A DNA stretch of 64,000 nt from Pleodorina starrii (Eukaryota; Chlorophyta; Chlorophyceae; Chlamydomonadales; Volvocaceae): assembly GCA_030267565.1 (NCBI GenBank), contig BRXU01000020.1, positions 1,179,001-1,243,000 on the forward strand. The letters are read 5' to 3'. Below the pieces are notes generated by a model. The model saw only the letters and a list, made by a program, of their open reading frames with translations. It was not told the DNA's origin and ran no database searches. Shown here piece after piece: positions 46,454 to 57,473 of the stretch. The translations under genes were made by a program, and so were the position numbers. Within the stretch, counting starts at the first letter, position 1; every line of letters begins with the position of its first letter.

Positions 46454-49400
46454 GAGATCTGCCGGACACCCACTTTCGTCAGCCCCGATGCTCGACAGGC
46501 GGTGCTAGCACAACTGTCTGCGGCCAACATCAGGCTCCCCACGGAGGTGGATGAGCAGCTGGGCTCCAAAACCATCACAGCAGCATAGCTGCGAGTCGCG
46601 CTGGTCAAGAGCCAGCCCGGCAATGCACCAGCATGGGACGGCATCCCAGCCGACCTGTACCGCAAGTTCTGGTCCGCCATTGGCCCCACCATGGCCGGCC
46701 TATTCACCGCCATTGGCATGACGGGGCAGGTGCCGGCCGGTTTCCTTGAGGGCGTTATCACGGTGCTCGACAAGAAGGGCGACCCCAAACAGCCCGGTAG
46801 CTACCGCCCCATCACGCTGTTGTGCTCAGACTACCGTCTGCTCGCCAAGGTGCTGGCCAACCGCCTGGGCCCAGCCCTGGGAAGCGTCATCTCCCCCGAA
46901 CAATCGGCCTTCCTCCCCAAACGACTCATCGGGGCCAGCGTGATGTTCCTGCGCCACCTATCCCACCTCCTCCGCAAGCAGAACCGCCGGGGCCTCCTGG
47001 CGTTCCTGGACTTCGCGAAGGCATACGACACGGTGGACCGTGGCTTCCTGCTGGCCGCAATGGAGACGATGGGGGCGGGCCCGCAGCTGTGCAGCTGGGT
47101 CCAGCTGCTACTCAGCAACACGCAGGCACGAGCCATGGTCAACGGCTTCAAATCGAGGCTGGTCGTGATGGAGGCAGGTGTGCGGCAGGGGTGCCCCCTT
47201 GCGCCCCTGCTGTACCTCTTTGTCGCTCAGGCCCTGCTATGCTGGCTACAGAGCCGAGACGTGGGAGTCAGACTACTACCCAGTGCTCCGGACCGCATCA
47301 CAGCCTGCCAGTTCGCGGACGACACCGAAGTGGCGCTCGAGAGCGAGGAGTCCGTGCCATCCTTCCTGGAGGCCATGGAGACCTTTGCCCGGGCATCAGG
47401 CCAACGCCTCAATCTGGGTAAGGTAGAGCTTCTGAGGGTGGGCGCCGAGAGCCCGCAGCAGCAACCACAACCGGCGGGCAGGCAACAGCCGCAGCCACCG
47501 CAGCAGCAACACCAGCTGCAGCAGGAAACCATTGGCGGGCTCAAAGTGGTCACCACCGCCACAGCCCTGAACTTGCCGGTGGACAACCGGGCCACCCCCC
47601 CGCAGCCCGACTGGCCCAAGATGCTGGCGGGGGCCTACAAGCGGATGCAGCGGCTCTCCCGCTTCCCGCTGTCGGCCTTTGGCCGGGCCACCGCTGCGTC
47701 AGCCTACGGCCTGCAAACGGTCACCTGGCACATGGAGCACGGCGGACCGCCCCCGGACAGCACGCTGAACCACATCGGGCGGCTGACGGCCCGCCTAGTT
47801 GACCGGCGACAGGGCCCAGAGGACCGGGGCCAGCGCCTCACCGGCATACCCAGCAGTCTCCTGGCCGGCCACCCATCGGCCGGGGGCTTTGGCCTGCTAC
47901 CGCTCTCCCAACACATTCGCGCGCGCCACGCGGTCTGGGCCGTACGCTTCATGGCGCAGGCTATGCCGACGGCAGGTAGGAGATGGGGAAGGGGGTGTGG
48001 GAGCTGAGGAGGCCGCGGAGGCAGGCGGGGATGGCGGGGTGGCAGTGGCAGCCGGCAGTGAGGCCAGGGTCCTACACCCTTGGATCCGCACGCTGTCCGC
48101 CTACCTGGAGCTCGTCCACCCCGCTTTCCAGCCGTGGGCCCTGACAACCGCCCGGGCCACGGGGCCCTGGCTCGGCGGCAGCGACCTGCCCGCCGACATC
48201 AGCCGGATCGTGGGGGCCCTGGGGCACCTGCCACCGCCGGAGGACATTGGCAGATCTCCGCTGGTGCCCGGCGACTGGTACTGGGGGGCCGCGCTGTGGG
48301 GCAACCCGCTGCTGCCCAACGCCGCCAACGACGCAAACATCGTGGCCCCCAGCCGTCGACCGGGCCTGGAAGCATACCGTGAGGGGCGAACGTCATGCAG
48401 GAAACTGCGCACGGTAGGAGACCTGGTACGGGTATGGGTGACACTGGACGGCAGCCCAGCCACCACCCTCCAAGGAGCGGCCTGGCATGAGTGGGCCCGG
48501 GAGCACCTCGACCCAGCCGCGACCCCAGCCCAGCTGCAGGACAAGGAAACGGCCCGTGCAGCTCTGGGGGCCTTGCATAACGATATCAGCCCGGCCTGGC
48601 TGGAGGCAGCGGGTGTGGTGGAGACCAGGCTACAGCAGCAGCGGCAGCAGGCGGAGGCGGAAGCACTCCAGCAGCAACAGCAACCGCCGGCACCGCCACC
48701 GCCAGTTTGCGCGCAGGTGATGGCCATGATCGTCGGGCGACTGGGGTGGCGCCTTCCCGGGGAAACGGACGCAGTGCCGCTCCGCCGCCTGACGGTCAGC
48801 CAGGCGACACAACTACAAGACGGGCCGGCCAGCGAGCGGCGAGTGGGTTTGGTCACCGAGTTTGTGCGGGAGGCCCTGAGCACGCCGGAGAACCAGGCGC
48901 CTCCCCACCTCGCCGCCGAGCTCAGCCGTTTCCGGGCAACCCAGGCACGCCTGTGGTCCGGAGTACGCTGGGAGAACGACAACAAGGAGACTATGTGGCG
49001 CCTAGCGGTGGACGGCGTACCCCTGCCTGGCAACACACACCTGGCCCGGGTGCCCATTGAGGCGTGCGGGTGCGGGGCCTATGGGGAGGCCGATGCCGGC
49101 CGACCCTGCTCCCCGCGACTGCACCACTTCTGGGAATGCCCGGTCGCGAGGGCCGTTCGGGAGCAGATCGACCGGCACCTGCCACCCCCCCAAGCAGCAG
49201 CGGGGGCCACCACCACCCGGCAGCAACTCTGGCTCGCCCAAGCGCCACCTGGGTGCGGGCAGGCCCCCTGGGACGTGATCGCCCTAGCGGCGCTGTCCGC
49301 CATGGAAGTCGGAAGGTGCTGCCTTCGAGCAGCAACCCGAAGGCAGGGGCGGGATGGGGCCGCAGCAGCGACGGGGCAGCAGCAACAACAGCAGCAGCAA

Positions 49401-49808
49401 CAGGCGTAGCCCCAGCCAGAGCAGCCCCAGCGACAGGGACCGCGCCAGCGGGCCATCACTGACTTCTTCGCCCGGGAGGGAGGGGCAGCACAGCAGGAGG
49501 GACCCGCGCTGAACGCCCCCGCGGGTGAATCACCGACGCAGGAAGCGGGGGCCGGAGAAGTGGCGGCGGGGGAGGCGGCGGCGGCAGCAGTAGGGGCAGC
49601 AGCGGCCGCAGCGCGGGGTGCAGCCGAAGCCTCGCCGCTGGACCGGGCGCGCGCCCGCGCGGTGACGGACTTCTGGGCGCGCTTGCGCTCGTTCGCGGCG
49701 CTGGAGACCCCCCGGCACGGCTGGGACAGAGTGGGGCCGCAGCACCCCATCCTAGCGGTCGTTGAGGAGCGAATGCGGTGCGCAGCCCCGGTGGAGATCA
49801 CGGCCTAA
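46454..49808 (+). pseudogene. LINE ORF2 remnant (reverse transcriptase, zinc knuckle, PIP-like tail), disrupted
   Basis: The frame shows WDGIPADLYRKFW, the RT fingers YRPITLLCSDYRLLAKVLANR, motif A FLDFAKAYDTVDR (about 47005-47043), motif B GVRQGCPLAPLLY, and motif C QFADD (47309-47323). After a frame change at about 47970-48000 a long C-terminal part continues to a CGCGAYGE...HHFWECP zinc-knuckle-like motif (about 49069-49140), a Gln run, and QRAITDFF (49446-49469). In-frame TAG codons at 46586-46588 and 49407-49409 and the frame change mean this copy is dead. Both stops could be CAG-to-TAG changes, since both lie in Gln/Ala-rich contexts. Coding was read up to the TAA at 49806-49808. Confidence 0.88.
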
Positions 49809-50434
49809 GCAGCTGTGCTAGTGACGGGGCAGGGGCGTTGGTTGGAGGGGAAGAGGGAGCGGGCGGTGGGGGGGAGGAGGGTGGGGGGGATTGGAGGGCT
49901 GGGGGGGAAGCCTGGAGAGGGCGAGTGGAGCGAGGAGAGCAGGGAGGGCGGTGGGCAAGGGGAGGGCTGGGCGGGCGGGCAAGGGTTTCCTGGCCGAGGG
50001 TCTCGTGGGCTAGCAGGGAGGGGAAGGAGCAGGCATGTGTGCTTTGTCTGGTGTGAGTGTGTGTGTACCCTCTTCCCGGGAGACGGGGCCCGTCGAGGAG
50101 TAAGGGGCGGTTTTGTGCTGTCTGGAGGCTGAGAGGTGCGGCGCGGGAGGCCTGCAGTTTTGGCGCTTTAGGGAGAGGGAGAGGTGGAGAGGGAGGGTTT
50201 GCAGAGGGAGGGTAGGTGGTGCTGGGCTCCGCAGGCGGCCAGGGACGGAGCGGCAGGTTTTCTCTGCGTGGTAGGCGAGGGCAGGCAGCGCCTGTGAGCC
50301 GTGCCCAGTAGTGGGGTTTTCCAGGGGGGCGCCGCGCCGGCTTGTCATCCCCCCCGCGGCCGTGGGTGTTTGTTTTGCCCCGCGCTGGGCAGTGTCGGGG
50401 AACCTGTAGCCCCCAGGAGGAGACCGCCTTGCGG

Positions 50435-50640
50435 GCCAGCGTGCGGTTGGGTGCCTTAGCGAGCGGTTCCTGCAACAGCACCTTGGTTGTCGTGTTCGTT
50501 GTGGCAGTTGGGCTCCTTGCTGTGCTGGCTTTCGTGGGAGCCCTAGGTGAGGGGACTCAGCCCCTCGTTCTCGTGAGGGACCTTGTCTGGAGGCCTAGGT
50601 GGGCATTCCCTTGCCTCGTTTTTTGGGCTGCGGTGGTGCC
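50435..50640 (+). repeat. Dispersed repeat segment, copy 1
   Basis: This segment, including GTGGCAGTTGGGCTCCTTGC and the following GCTGGCTTTCG, is shared with the reverse complement of 60109-60362. In this copy it lies in the presumed 3' non-coding part of the LINE. Confidence 0.8.
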
Positions 50641-50984
50641 GCCCCGTTGTCATGGGCCCCTGTCCCAGGGGTAGAGGGCGCTCAGAGGCGCTCTTTGCGT
50701 AGAGCTCTAGAGCCCCGTGAGCGCGCGAGGAGGCTGGCCAGGCGGGGGGTGGTAGCTAGTCTTGGTAGGCTTTTTTGGATGAGGTGTGTGACGCCTCTCG
50801 CGTGGCTCTCGCTAAGAGCGGCCCGCAGTCGTCTGCGCCGCTGAGTTGGTTGGCCAGGGGCCGTGGTGGGTGCCCCTGGCTGACGCGAGTGAGGGAGCGA
50901 GGCGTGCGCGGCGGAACAGACGGACGTAGCCGCGCGCCCGCCCCTGCGCTGTGTCTCGGCCCGGTCAGGGCCCCCGGTGCGGGC

Positions 50985-53900
50985 GCAGACGGGCGCAGAC
51001 GGGCGCAGAAGGGCGCAGACGGGCACAGACGGGTGCAGACGGGCACAGACGGGCACAGATGGGCGCAGACGGGCGCAGAAGGGTGCAGAAGGGCGCATAA
51101 GGGCGCAGACGGGCGCAGATGGGCATAGAAGGGTGCAGATGGGCGGAGTCGGGTGCAGACGGGCGCAGACGGGCGCAGACAGGCGCAGATGGGCGCAGAT
51201 GGGTGCAGACAGGCGCAGAAGGGTGCAGACGGGTGCAAAAGGGCACAGAAGGGTGCAGACGGGTGCAGAAGGGCACAGATGGGCGAAGACGGGCGCAGAA
51301 GGGCACAGAAGCGCACGGAAGGGCGTAGAAAGGCGCAGAAGGGCGCAGACGGTCGCAGACGGGCGCAGAAGGGCACAGCAGGGTGTAGAAGGGCGCAGAC
51401 GGGCACAGAAGGGCGCAGACGGGCGCAGAAGGGCGCTGACGGGCGCAGATGGGTGCAGACGGGCGCAGAAGGGTGCAGAAGGGCGTAGAAGGGCGTAGAA
51501 AGGCGCAGAAGGGCACAGCAGGGTGTAGAAGGGCGCAGACGGGCACAGAAGGGCGCAGACGGGCGCAGAAGGGCGCTGACGGGCGCTGACGGGCGCAGAT
51601 GGGTGCAGACGGGCGCAGAAGGGTGCAGAAGGGCGTAGAAGGGCACAGACGGGCGCAGAAGGGTGCAGAAGGGCGGAGAAGGGCACAGAAGGGTGCAGAA
51701 GGGCGTAGAAGGGCGCTGACGGGCGCAGATGGGTGCAGACGGGCGCAGAAGGGTGCAGAAGGGCGTAGAAGGGCGTAGAAAGGCGCAGAAGGGCACAGCA
51801 GGGTGTAGAAGGGCGCAGACGGGCACAGAAGGGCGCAGACGGGCGCAGAAGGGCGCTGACGGGCGCTGACGGGCGCAGATGGGTGCAGACGGGCGCAGAA
51901 GGGTGCAGAAGGGCGTAGAAGGGCGCAGACGGGCGCAGAAGGGTGCAGAAGGGCGCAGAAGGGCACAGAAGGGTGCAGAAGGGCGTAGAAGAGCGTAGAA
52001 GGGTGAAGACGGGCGCAGAAGGGCGCATACGGGCGCAGATGGGTGCAGACGGGCGCAGACGGGCACAGAAGGGCGCAGAAGGGTGCAGACGGGCGCAGAC
52101 GGGCGCAGACGGGCGCAGACGGGTGCAGACGGGCGCAGACGGCGCAGAAGGGCGCAGACGGGCACAGAAGGGTGCAGAAGGGCGCAGAAGGGCGCAGACG
52201 GGCGCAAAATGGTGCAAATGGGTGCAGATGGGCGCAGAAGGGTGTAGAAGGGTGCATACAGGCACAGTAGGGTGCATAAGGGTGCAGATGGGTGCAGACG
52301 GGCGCATAAGGGTGCAGACGGGCACAGAAGGGCGCAGAAGGGCAGAGAAGGGTGTATAAGGGCGCAGACGGGCACAGAAGGGTGCAGACGGGCTCAGATG
52401 GGCGCAGATGGGCGCAGACGGGCGCAGAAGGGTGCAGACGGGCGCAGACGGGCGTGAACAAATGCAGAAGGGCGCAAACGGGTGCAGACGGGCACAGACG
52501 GGTGCAGACGGGCACAGCAGAATGCAGAAGGGTGCAGATGGGTGCAGAAGGGCACAGAAGGGTGTAGAAGGGTGCAGACGGGCGCAGACGGGCACAGAAG
52601 GGCGCAGACGGGTTCAGATGGGTGCAGACGGGTGCAGAAGGGTGCTGACGGGCGCAGAAGGACACAAAATGGTGCAGACGGGCGCAAACGGGTGCAGAAG
52701 GGCACATATGGGCGCAGAAGGGTGCAGAAGGGCGTAGAAGGGTGTAGAAGGGTGCATACAGGCACAGTAGGGTGCAGAAGGGTGCAGATGGGTGCAGACG
52801 GGCGCATACGGGCACAGATGGGCGCAGACGGGTGCAGACGTATGCAGAAGTGTGCAGAAGGGCGCAGACGGGCACAGAAGGGTGCAGACGGGCTCAGGTG
52901 GGCGCAGACGGGCGCAGAAGGGCGCAGAAGGGTGTAGAAGGGCGCAGACGGGTGCAGATGGGCGCAGATGGGCGCAGACGGAAGCAGACGGGCGCAGAAG
53001 GGTGCAGATGGGTGCAGACGGGCACAGAAGGGCGCAGACGGGCACAGACGGGCGCAGACGGGCGCAGAAGTGTGCAGAAGGGCGCATAAGGGCGCAGACG
53101 GGCGCAGATGGGCACAGAGGGGTGCAGATAGGCGCAGAAGGTTGTAGAAGGGCGCCGACGGGTGCAGATGGGCGCAGATGGGCGCAGAAGGGCGCAGACG
53201 GACGCAGACGGGCGCGGATAGGTGCAGAAGGGTGCAAACGGGCGCAGACGGGCGCAGACGGGTGCAGACGGGCGCAGACGGGCGCAGAAGGGTGCAGGAG
53301 GGTGCAGACGGGCGCAGAAGGGCACAAAAGGGTGCAGACGGGCGCAGAAGGGCGTGGACAGGTGCAGAAGGGTGCAAACAGGCGCAGACGGGCACAGAAG
53401 GGCGCATACGGGCACAGCAGGGTGCAGATGGGTGCAGATGGGTGCAGATGGGTGCAGATGGGTGCAGAAGGGCGCAGAAGGGCACAGAAGGGTGTAGAAG
53501 GGTGCAGACGGGTGCAGACGGGCGCAGACGGGCACAGAAGGGTGCAGACAGGCGCAAAAGGGCACAGAAGGGTGTAGAAGGGCGCAGACGGGCACAGAAG
53601 GGTGCAGACGGGCTCAGATGGGCGCAGATGGGCGCAGACGGGCGCAGACGGGCGCAGAAGGGTGCAGACGGGCGCAGACGGGCGTGAACAGGTGCAGAAG
53701 GGCGCAAATGGGCGCAGACGGGCACAGACGAGCGTGGACAGGTGCAGAAGGGTGCAAATGGGCACAGACGGGCGCAGACGGGCATAGCAGGGCACAGAAG
53801 GGTGCAGAAGGGCGCAGACGGGCACAGGAGGGCGCAGACGGGTGCAGATGGGTGCAGATGGGCGTAGAAGGGTGCATATGGGTGCAGACGGGCACAGAGG

Positions 53901-54292
53901 GGTGCAGACAGGCGCAGAAGGGCACAGAAGGGTGTAGCAGGGCGCAGACGGGCACAGAAGGGCGCAGACGGGTTCAGACGGGTGCAGAAGTGTGCAGAAG
54001 GGTGCAGACGGGCACAGAAGGGTGCAGACGGGCTCAGATGGGCGCAGACGGGCGCAGAAGGGTGCAGACGGGCGCAGACGGGCGTGGACAGGTGCAAAAG
54101 GGCGCAAACAGGCGCAGACGGGCACAGAAGGGCGCATACGGGCGCAGATGGGTGCAGACGGGCGCAGACGGGCACAGAAGGGCGCAGACGGGCTCAGATG
54201 GGCGCAGACGGATGCAGAAGGGTGCATATGGGTGCAAACGGATGCAGAAGGTTACAGAAGGGCACAGAAGGGCGTAGAAGGGTGTAGATGGG
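50985..54292 (+). repeat. 10-bp minisatellite, about 330 copies
   Basis: The unit is GGGCGCAGAC with frequent variants GGGCGCAGAA, GGGTGCAGAC and GGGCACAGAA. The register holds over hundreds of bases, broken by occasional 9-base units (for example at about 52140). Blocks of units recur, e.g. a phrase with AGGCGCAGAA GGGCACAGCA at 51501 and 51781, which shows local block duplication. Because the period is not a multiple of three and contains no stop on either strand, several frames stay open for 500-640 codons; these are artefacts. Confidence 0.97.
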
Positions 54293-54295
54293 TGC

Positions 54296-54365
54296 ACCCG
54301 GTCGGAAACCTGAAACCCGCCACATGCCCAAAAACCCCCACAGTACAATTATGACTTTAATCGGG
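54296..54365 (+). repeat. Outer inverted repeat, left copy
   Basis: About 65 bases with CAGTACAATTATGACTTTAA match the reverse complement of 56279-56345. The left copy abuts the end of the minisatellite. Confidence 0.9.
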
Positions 54366-54392
54366 GGCTTTTTTTAACGGCTATCGGCGGAG

Positions 54393-54845
54393 GTGCAGCG
54401 GCTGCGGGAGGGCGAGCGGCGGGCTAAGGAGGACCGGGACGTGGCGCTGTCGTCTGTAGAGCGGATGGCAGACGAGCAGACGTGCGCGGCAAATGGGTCG
54501 GTGGGTCGGATGCTCGAGTGGCTTGCCATCTGGCTGCATTGGGGCCGCGGCTTCGTTGGGGTGAGTTACACAGCTGGAAGGATGTGTCTCTTTCATTTGA
54601 GGCTCGGTGGATGGTGCTTCTCCTCCCATGCCTTTGCGCACCTGAGCCTGCCGTGTCGTTTGTTCTCGGGACTCCTTCGCCACCGGCACTGCCCCCCACC
54701 CGGTCACCGTTTCCTTCCCCTCGTGACCCATGGGTCGCGAGCTGCAGGGAGTCTGCAGGAGCTGCAGTTGCGGCTGGAGGACGTCCGGGCTGACGCCGAG
54801 AGGGCACACCAGCTGGTGGGCGAGCATCGGGCCGCTGCAGAGCAG
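54393..54845 (+). pseudogene. Two coiled-coil exons of a broken gene (plus strand)
   Basis: Exon-like piece 54393-54480 encodes VQRLREGERRAKEDRDVALS then SVERMADEQ. Piece 54747-54845, after a GCTGCAG acceptor and before GTGAGG, encodes SLQELQLRLEDVRADAERAH and QLVGEHRAAAEQ. Both have heptad patterns. Similar Gln/Glu/Arg-rich helices occur on the minus strand at 57474-58520, so these may be parts of one ancestral gene separated by inversion and insertions. No specific family is recognised. Confidence 0.5.
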
Positions 54846-55199
54846 GTGAGGCCGCCATCATCTCATGCCACTTCATTCTGCCCTGCGCCCTTTGGGTGGG
54901 GGGTCTGGGGCGCCGGACTGGGGCGCGTCCCGCAGCCCACGCACGCAGGCGCACGGCTCTGAGGGCGGCCCCTGCGTGCCCTCCTCGCCACGTCTGCAGC
55001 ACCCCTCCCCGCCGGGTCTCCTGTACCCCTCCCTGAGGGCGGCTGCCGTGTCCCTCCCCACCACGTGTGCGGTCTACCTTTTACCCGCCGCCGCATCCGC
55101 GTGCTGACGCTGCACCCTGCAACCCACAACCGGATCGCAGCCCGTCGGAGGACGAAACCATAGAACGGCCGGTACGCTGGCCGGCGATGTCACCCTCCG

Positions 55200-56160
55200 T
55201 ATTAGCTACCAAACAGCAAACAAGAGTCAAAGCTCCCCATCACATCCAGCATACTGCCATATTCCGGATGCATACATTCCGGACATTCAATCAAACGATA
55301 TTCCATCAAACATTCCAATCAAACATCAAAAACGACATTCCATCAAACCGACCCTCCGCGGCATACCCGACACGTCCTTTCCACGCGTGGTTCCGTGTGG
55401 TTCCGCACGTCCTTTCCGCGCGTGGTTCTGACCCGGTCTCTATGCGAACCGCGACACATCCTAGTCCCAACGTCCCAGCCGAAAACGCATCAAGGCCGTG
55501 TGATGCTTTCTTGGCATACACATCTTCAAGTGATCCGTGCCATTACCCGCCCAAAAACATGCACGCCGGTAGGACATACACGCCGAAAAGCTGCATAGTT
55601 GCCATGTGTATCTCATTTCAGGCATTCCGCATTCGCATATCGCTTTCTACGGTGTCTGAGGCGTTGTGTTACTTCTCAGTCACCTCGTCGCCTCAGACAC
55701 CGTAGAAAGCGATATGCGAATGCGGAATGCCTGAAATGAGATACGCACGGCAACTATGCAGCTTTTCGGCGTGTATGTCCTACCGGCGTGCATGTTTTTG
55801 GGCGGGTAATGGCACGGATCACTTGAAGGTGTGTATGCCAAGAAAGCATCACACGGCCTTGATGCGTTTTCGGCTGGGACGTTAGTTGGGACTAGGATGT
55901 GTCGCGGTTCGCATAGAGACCGGGTCAGAACCACGCGCGGAAAGGACGTGCGGAACCACACGGAACCACGCGTGGAAAGGACGTGTCGGGTATGCCGCGG
56001 AGGGTCGGTTTGATGGAATGTCGTTTTTGATGTTTGATTGGAATGTTTGATGGAATATCGTTTGATTGAATGTCCGGAATGTATGCATCCGGAATATGGC
56101 AGTATGCTGAATGTGATGGGGAGGGAGCGTTGACTCTTGTTTGCTGTTTGGTAGCTAATA
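55200..56160. repeat. Long hairpin: inverted repeat with arms of about 470 bp
   Basis: Left arm 55200-55663 and right arm 55689-56160 are near-identical reverse complements separated by a 25-base spacer. Arm ends are TATTAGCTACC and GGTAGCTAATA; the inner ends are GTCTGAGGCG and CGCCTCAGAC. The arms are moderately AT-rich with short internal repeats of CATTCCATCAAAC and ACGTCCTTTCC types. No coding family is seen. Confidence 0.96.
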
Positions 56161-56278
56161 TCATCGAGCTCCCATTTTCCTTGGCGTGTAACCTTTGTTG
56201 GGGGACATGTTTCCAACCCTAACCACCCAGTTCATCATGCACATAATTGTACATGTAAGGAAAATGCCGTGAAATATT

Positions 56279-56345
56279 GCCCCCGATTAATGTCATAATT
56301 GTACTGTGGGGTTTTTTGGACATGTGGCGGGTTTCGGAGCCCCGA
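56279..56345 (-). repeat. Outer inverted repeat, right copy
   Basis: This is the reverse complement of 54296-54365 with a few differences. Together the two enclose the coiled-coil exons and the hairpin, giving a nested inverted structure of about 2 kb. Confidence 0.9.
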
Positions 56346-56725
56346 GGGGGTCGCAGTGTGCGCCACACCGGGGGCCGCCGGCCGTGACCGCCAGGGCAAG
56401 CTTTTCACGCCGGCACCCGGCAGCGCCACCCCGGGTGCAGGCAACATAAAGCAATTTAAGTAACAGGAGGCCGCAGCGGCAGCGGACGCGGTCAATCAAC
56501 TACATACACACATGCATACATCGATGTGTCAAAAGACGGATGTGTCAAAAACGGTGGAGACAACCAACACGGAGACACGCACACAACTCCCATACATGCC
56601 TGCTGCTGCAGGCAGGCATAGGGTACGTACAGTACGTACTGCCTATCTATAGCAGATGTGGAACGGGCAATTGGCCCGTCGCTAAATTTCCACGCAGAAG
56701 ATGCACCAAATAAAGCAACCCGATT
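56346..56725. other. Spacer without supported feature
   Basis: No gene or family was seen. It contains the palindrome-rich stretch CGTACAGTACGTACTG near 56625-56640. Confidence 0.4.
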
Positions 56726-56733
56726 AAAAAAAC

Positions 56734-57361
56734 TAGGGTTGTGAATTTAAGCTTAATAGGATTTTAACATGTGTAATTAAGTAAGCTTAATTCAGGTTTT
56801 AAGTAAAATTGCAAGTTTTAAGGTCCGTGGGACCCCAACCCTGGAACCTTAAATTAAGCTTTCCGTACATGTGTACGATTGCGGATTTTCTTCGTTATTT
56901 CTCCATTTTCGAGCTCTCTACAGTACTTTCTATACACCCTCGTTACTTGGACACTATATCAGCGCTTGGAAAACTCCAACAGTGACAACTGTCTTTCCAA
57001 TTCAAACCATGGCTGACGCGGGCAAGATTAAGAACACCGGCCCACCCCCCAACCGCCTGAACCGCCTGTTGAAATCCCATCCCTAAGACGACCACCGCGT
57101 GCGTGATCCGAGTACCTGATCCTCTATTCGGCTTGGGGTATGAGAGAGGCGCAAAAGGGCAGCGGAAAGCCGGTCTGGAGACCGGCAGGACGTGTACGAC
57201 CCATGGGTCTGTTACACTTTAAGGTTTTTGGTCCTTTTGAGGAGGCTTATTACGGCGAGTCCTTAATTCGTAAAATTAAGCCTGGTCCAACCTTAATTAT
57301 GTAATTAAGTAAGCTTAATTTCGTAATAACTTAAAACCGTAAATCTTAATTCACAACCCTA
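56734..57361 (+). mobile_element. Non-autonomous hAT-like element (628 bp) with intact 8-bp target duplication
   Basis: The left end TAGGGTTGTGAATTTAAG and the right end CTTAATTCACAACCCTA are inverted. Identical 8-base flanks AAAAAAAC lie at 56726-56733 and 57362-57369. An 8-bp target duplication with TIRs starting TAGGG is typical of the hAT superfamily. Further in, AATTAAGTAAGCTTAATT appears near both ends. The interior has a small frame beginning at ATG 57009 in a good context (AAACCATGGC), encoding MADAGKIKNTGPPPNRLNRL plus five residues; it might be the remnant first exon of a transposase, but is too short to assign. Confidence 0.8.
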
Positions 57362-57473
57362 AAAAAAACTTTCGCCGCAGCACGCGACATCTCGCACAGT
57401 TAGAAAGGACGCCACGTATGTAGTAGTGCGTGCAACGGCCGTTAGTTCGTTGCCTGCTGCCTTTAATTATTTG

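Larger units (their letters stand above)
46454..50984 (+). mobile_element. 5'-truncated L1-like non-LTR retrotransposon (LINE)
   Basis: Reverse transcriptase and a C-terminal zinc-knuckle region are followed by about 1.2 kb of non-coding sequence (49809-50984) that passes straight into the minisatellite. No endonuclease domain was found upstream, so the element is 5'-truncated. Bases 50435-50640 have an inverted relative at 60109-60362, which supports the 3' part being a dispersed repeat. Confidence 0.8.

Noticed and set aside
50682..54227. Several open frames of 500-640 codons on the minus strand with a PSAPVCARLR-type repeat, and shorter ones on the plus strand
   Set aside because: They are read-throughs of the stop-free 10-bp minisatellite, open in several frames at once, with a 10-residue period that simply reflects 3 x 10 bases.
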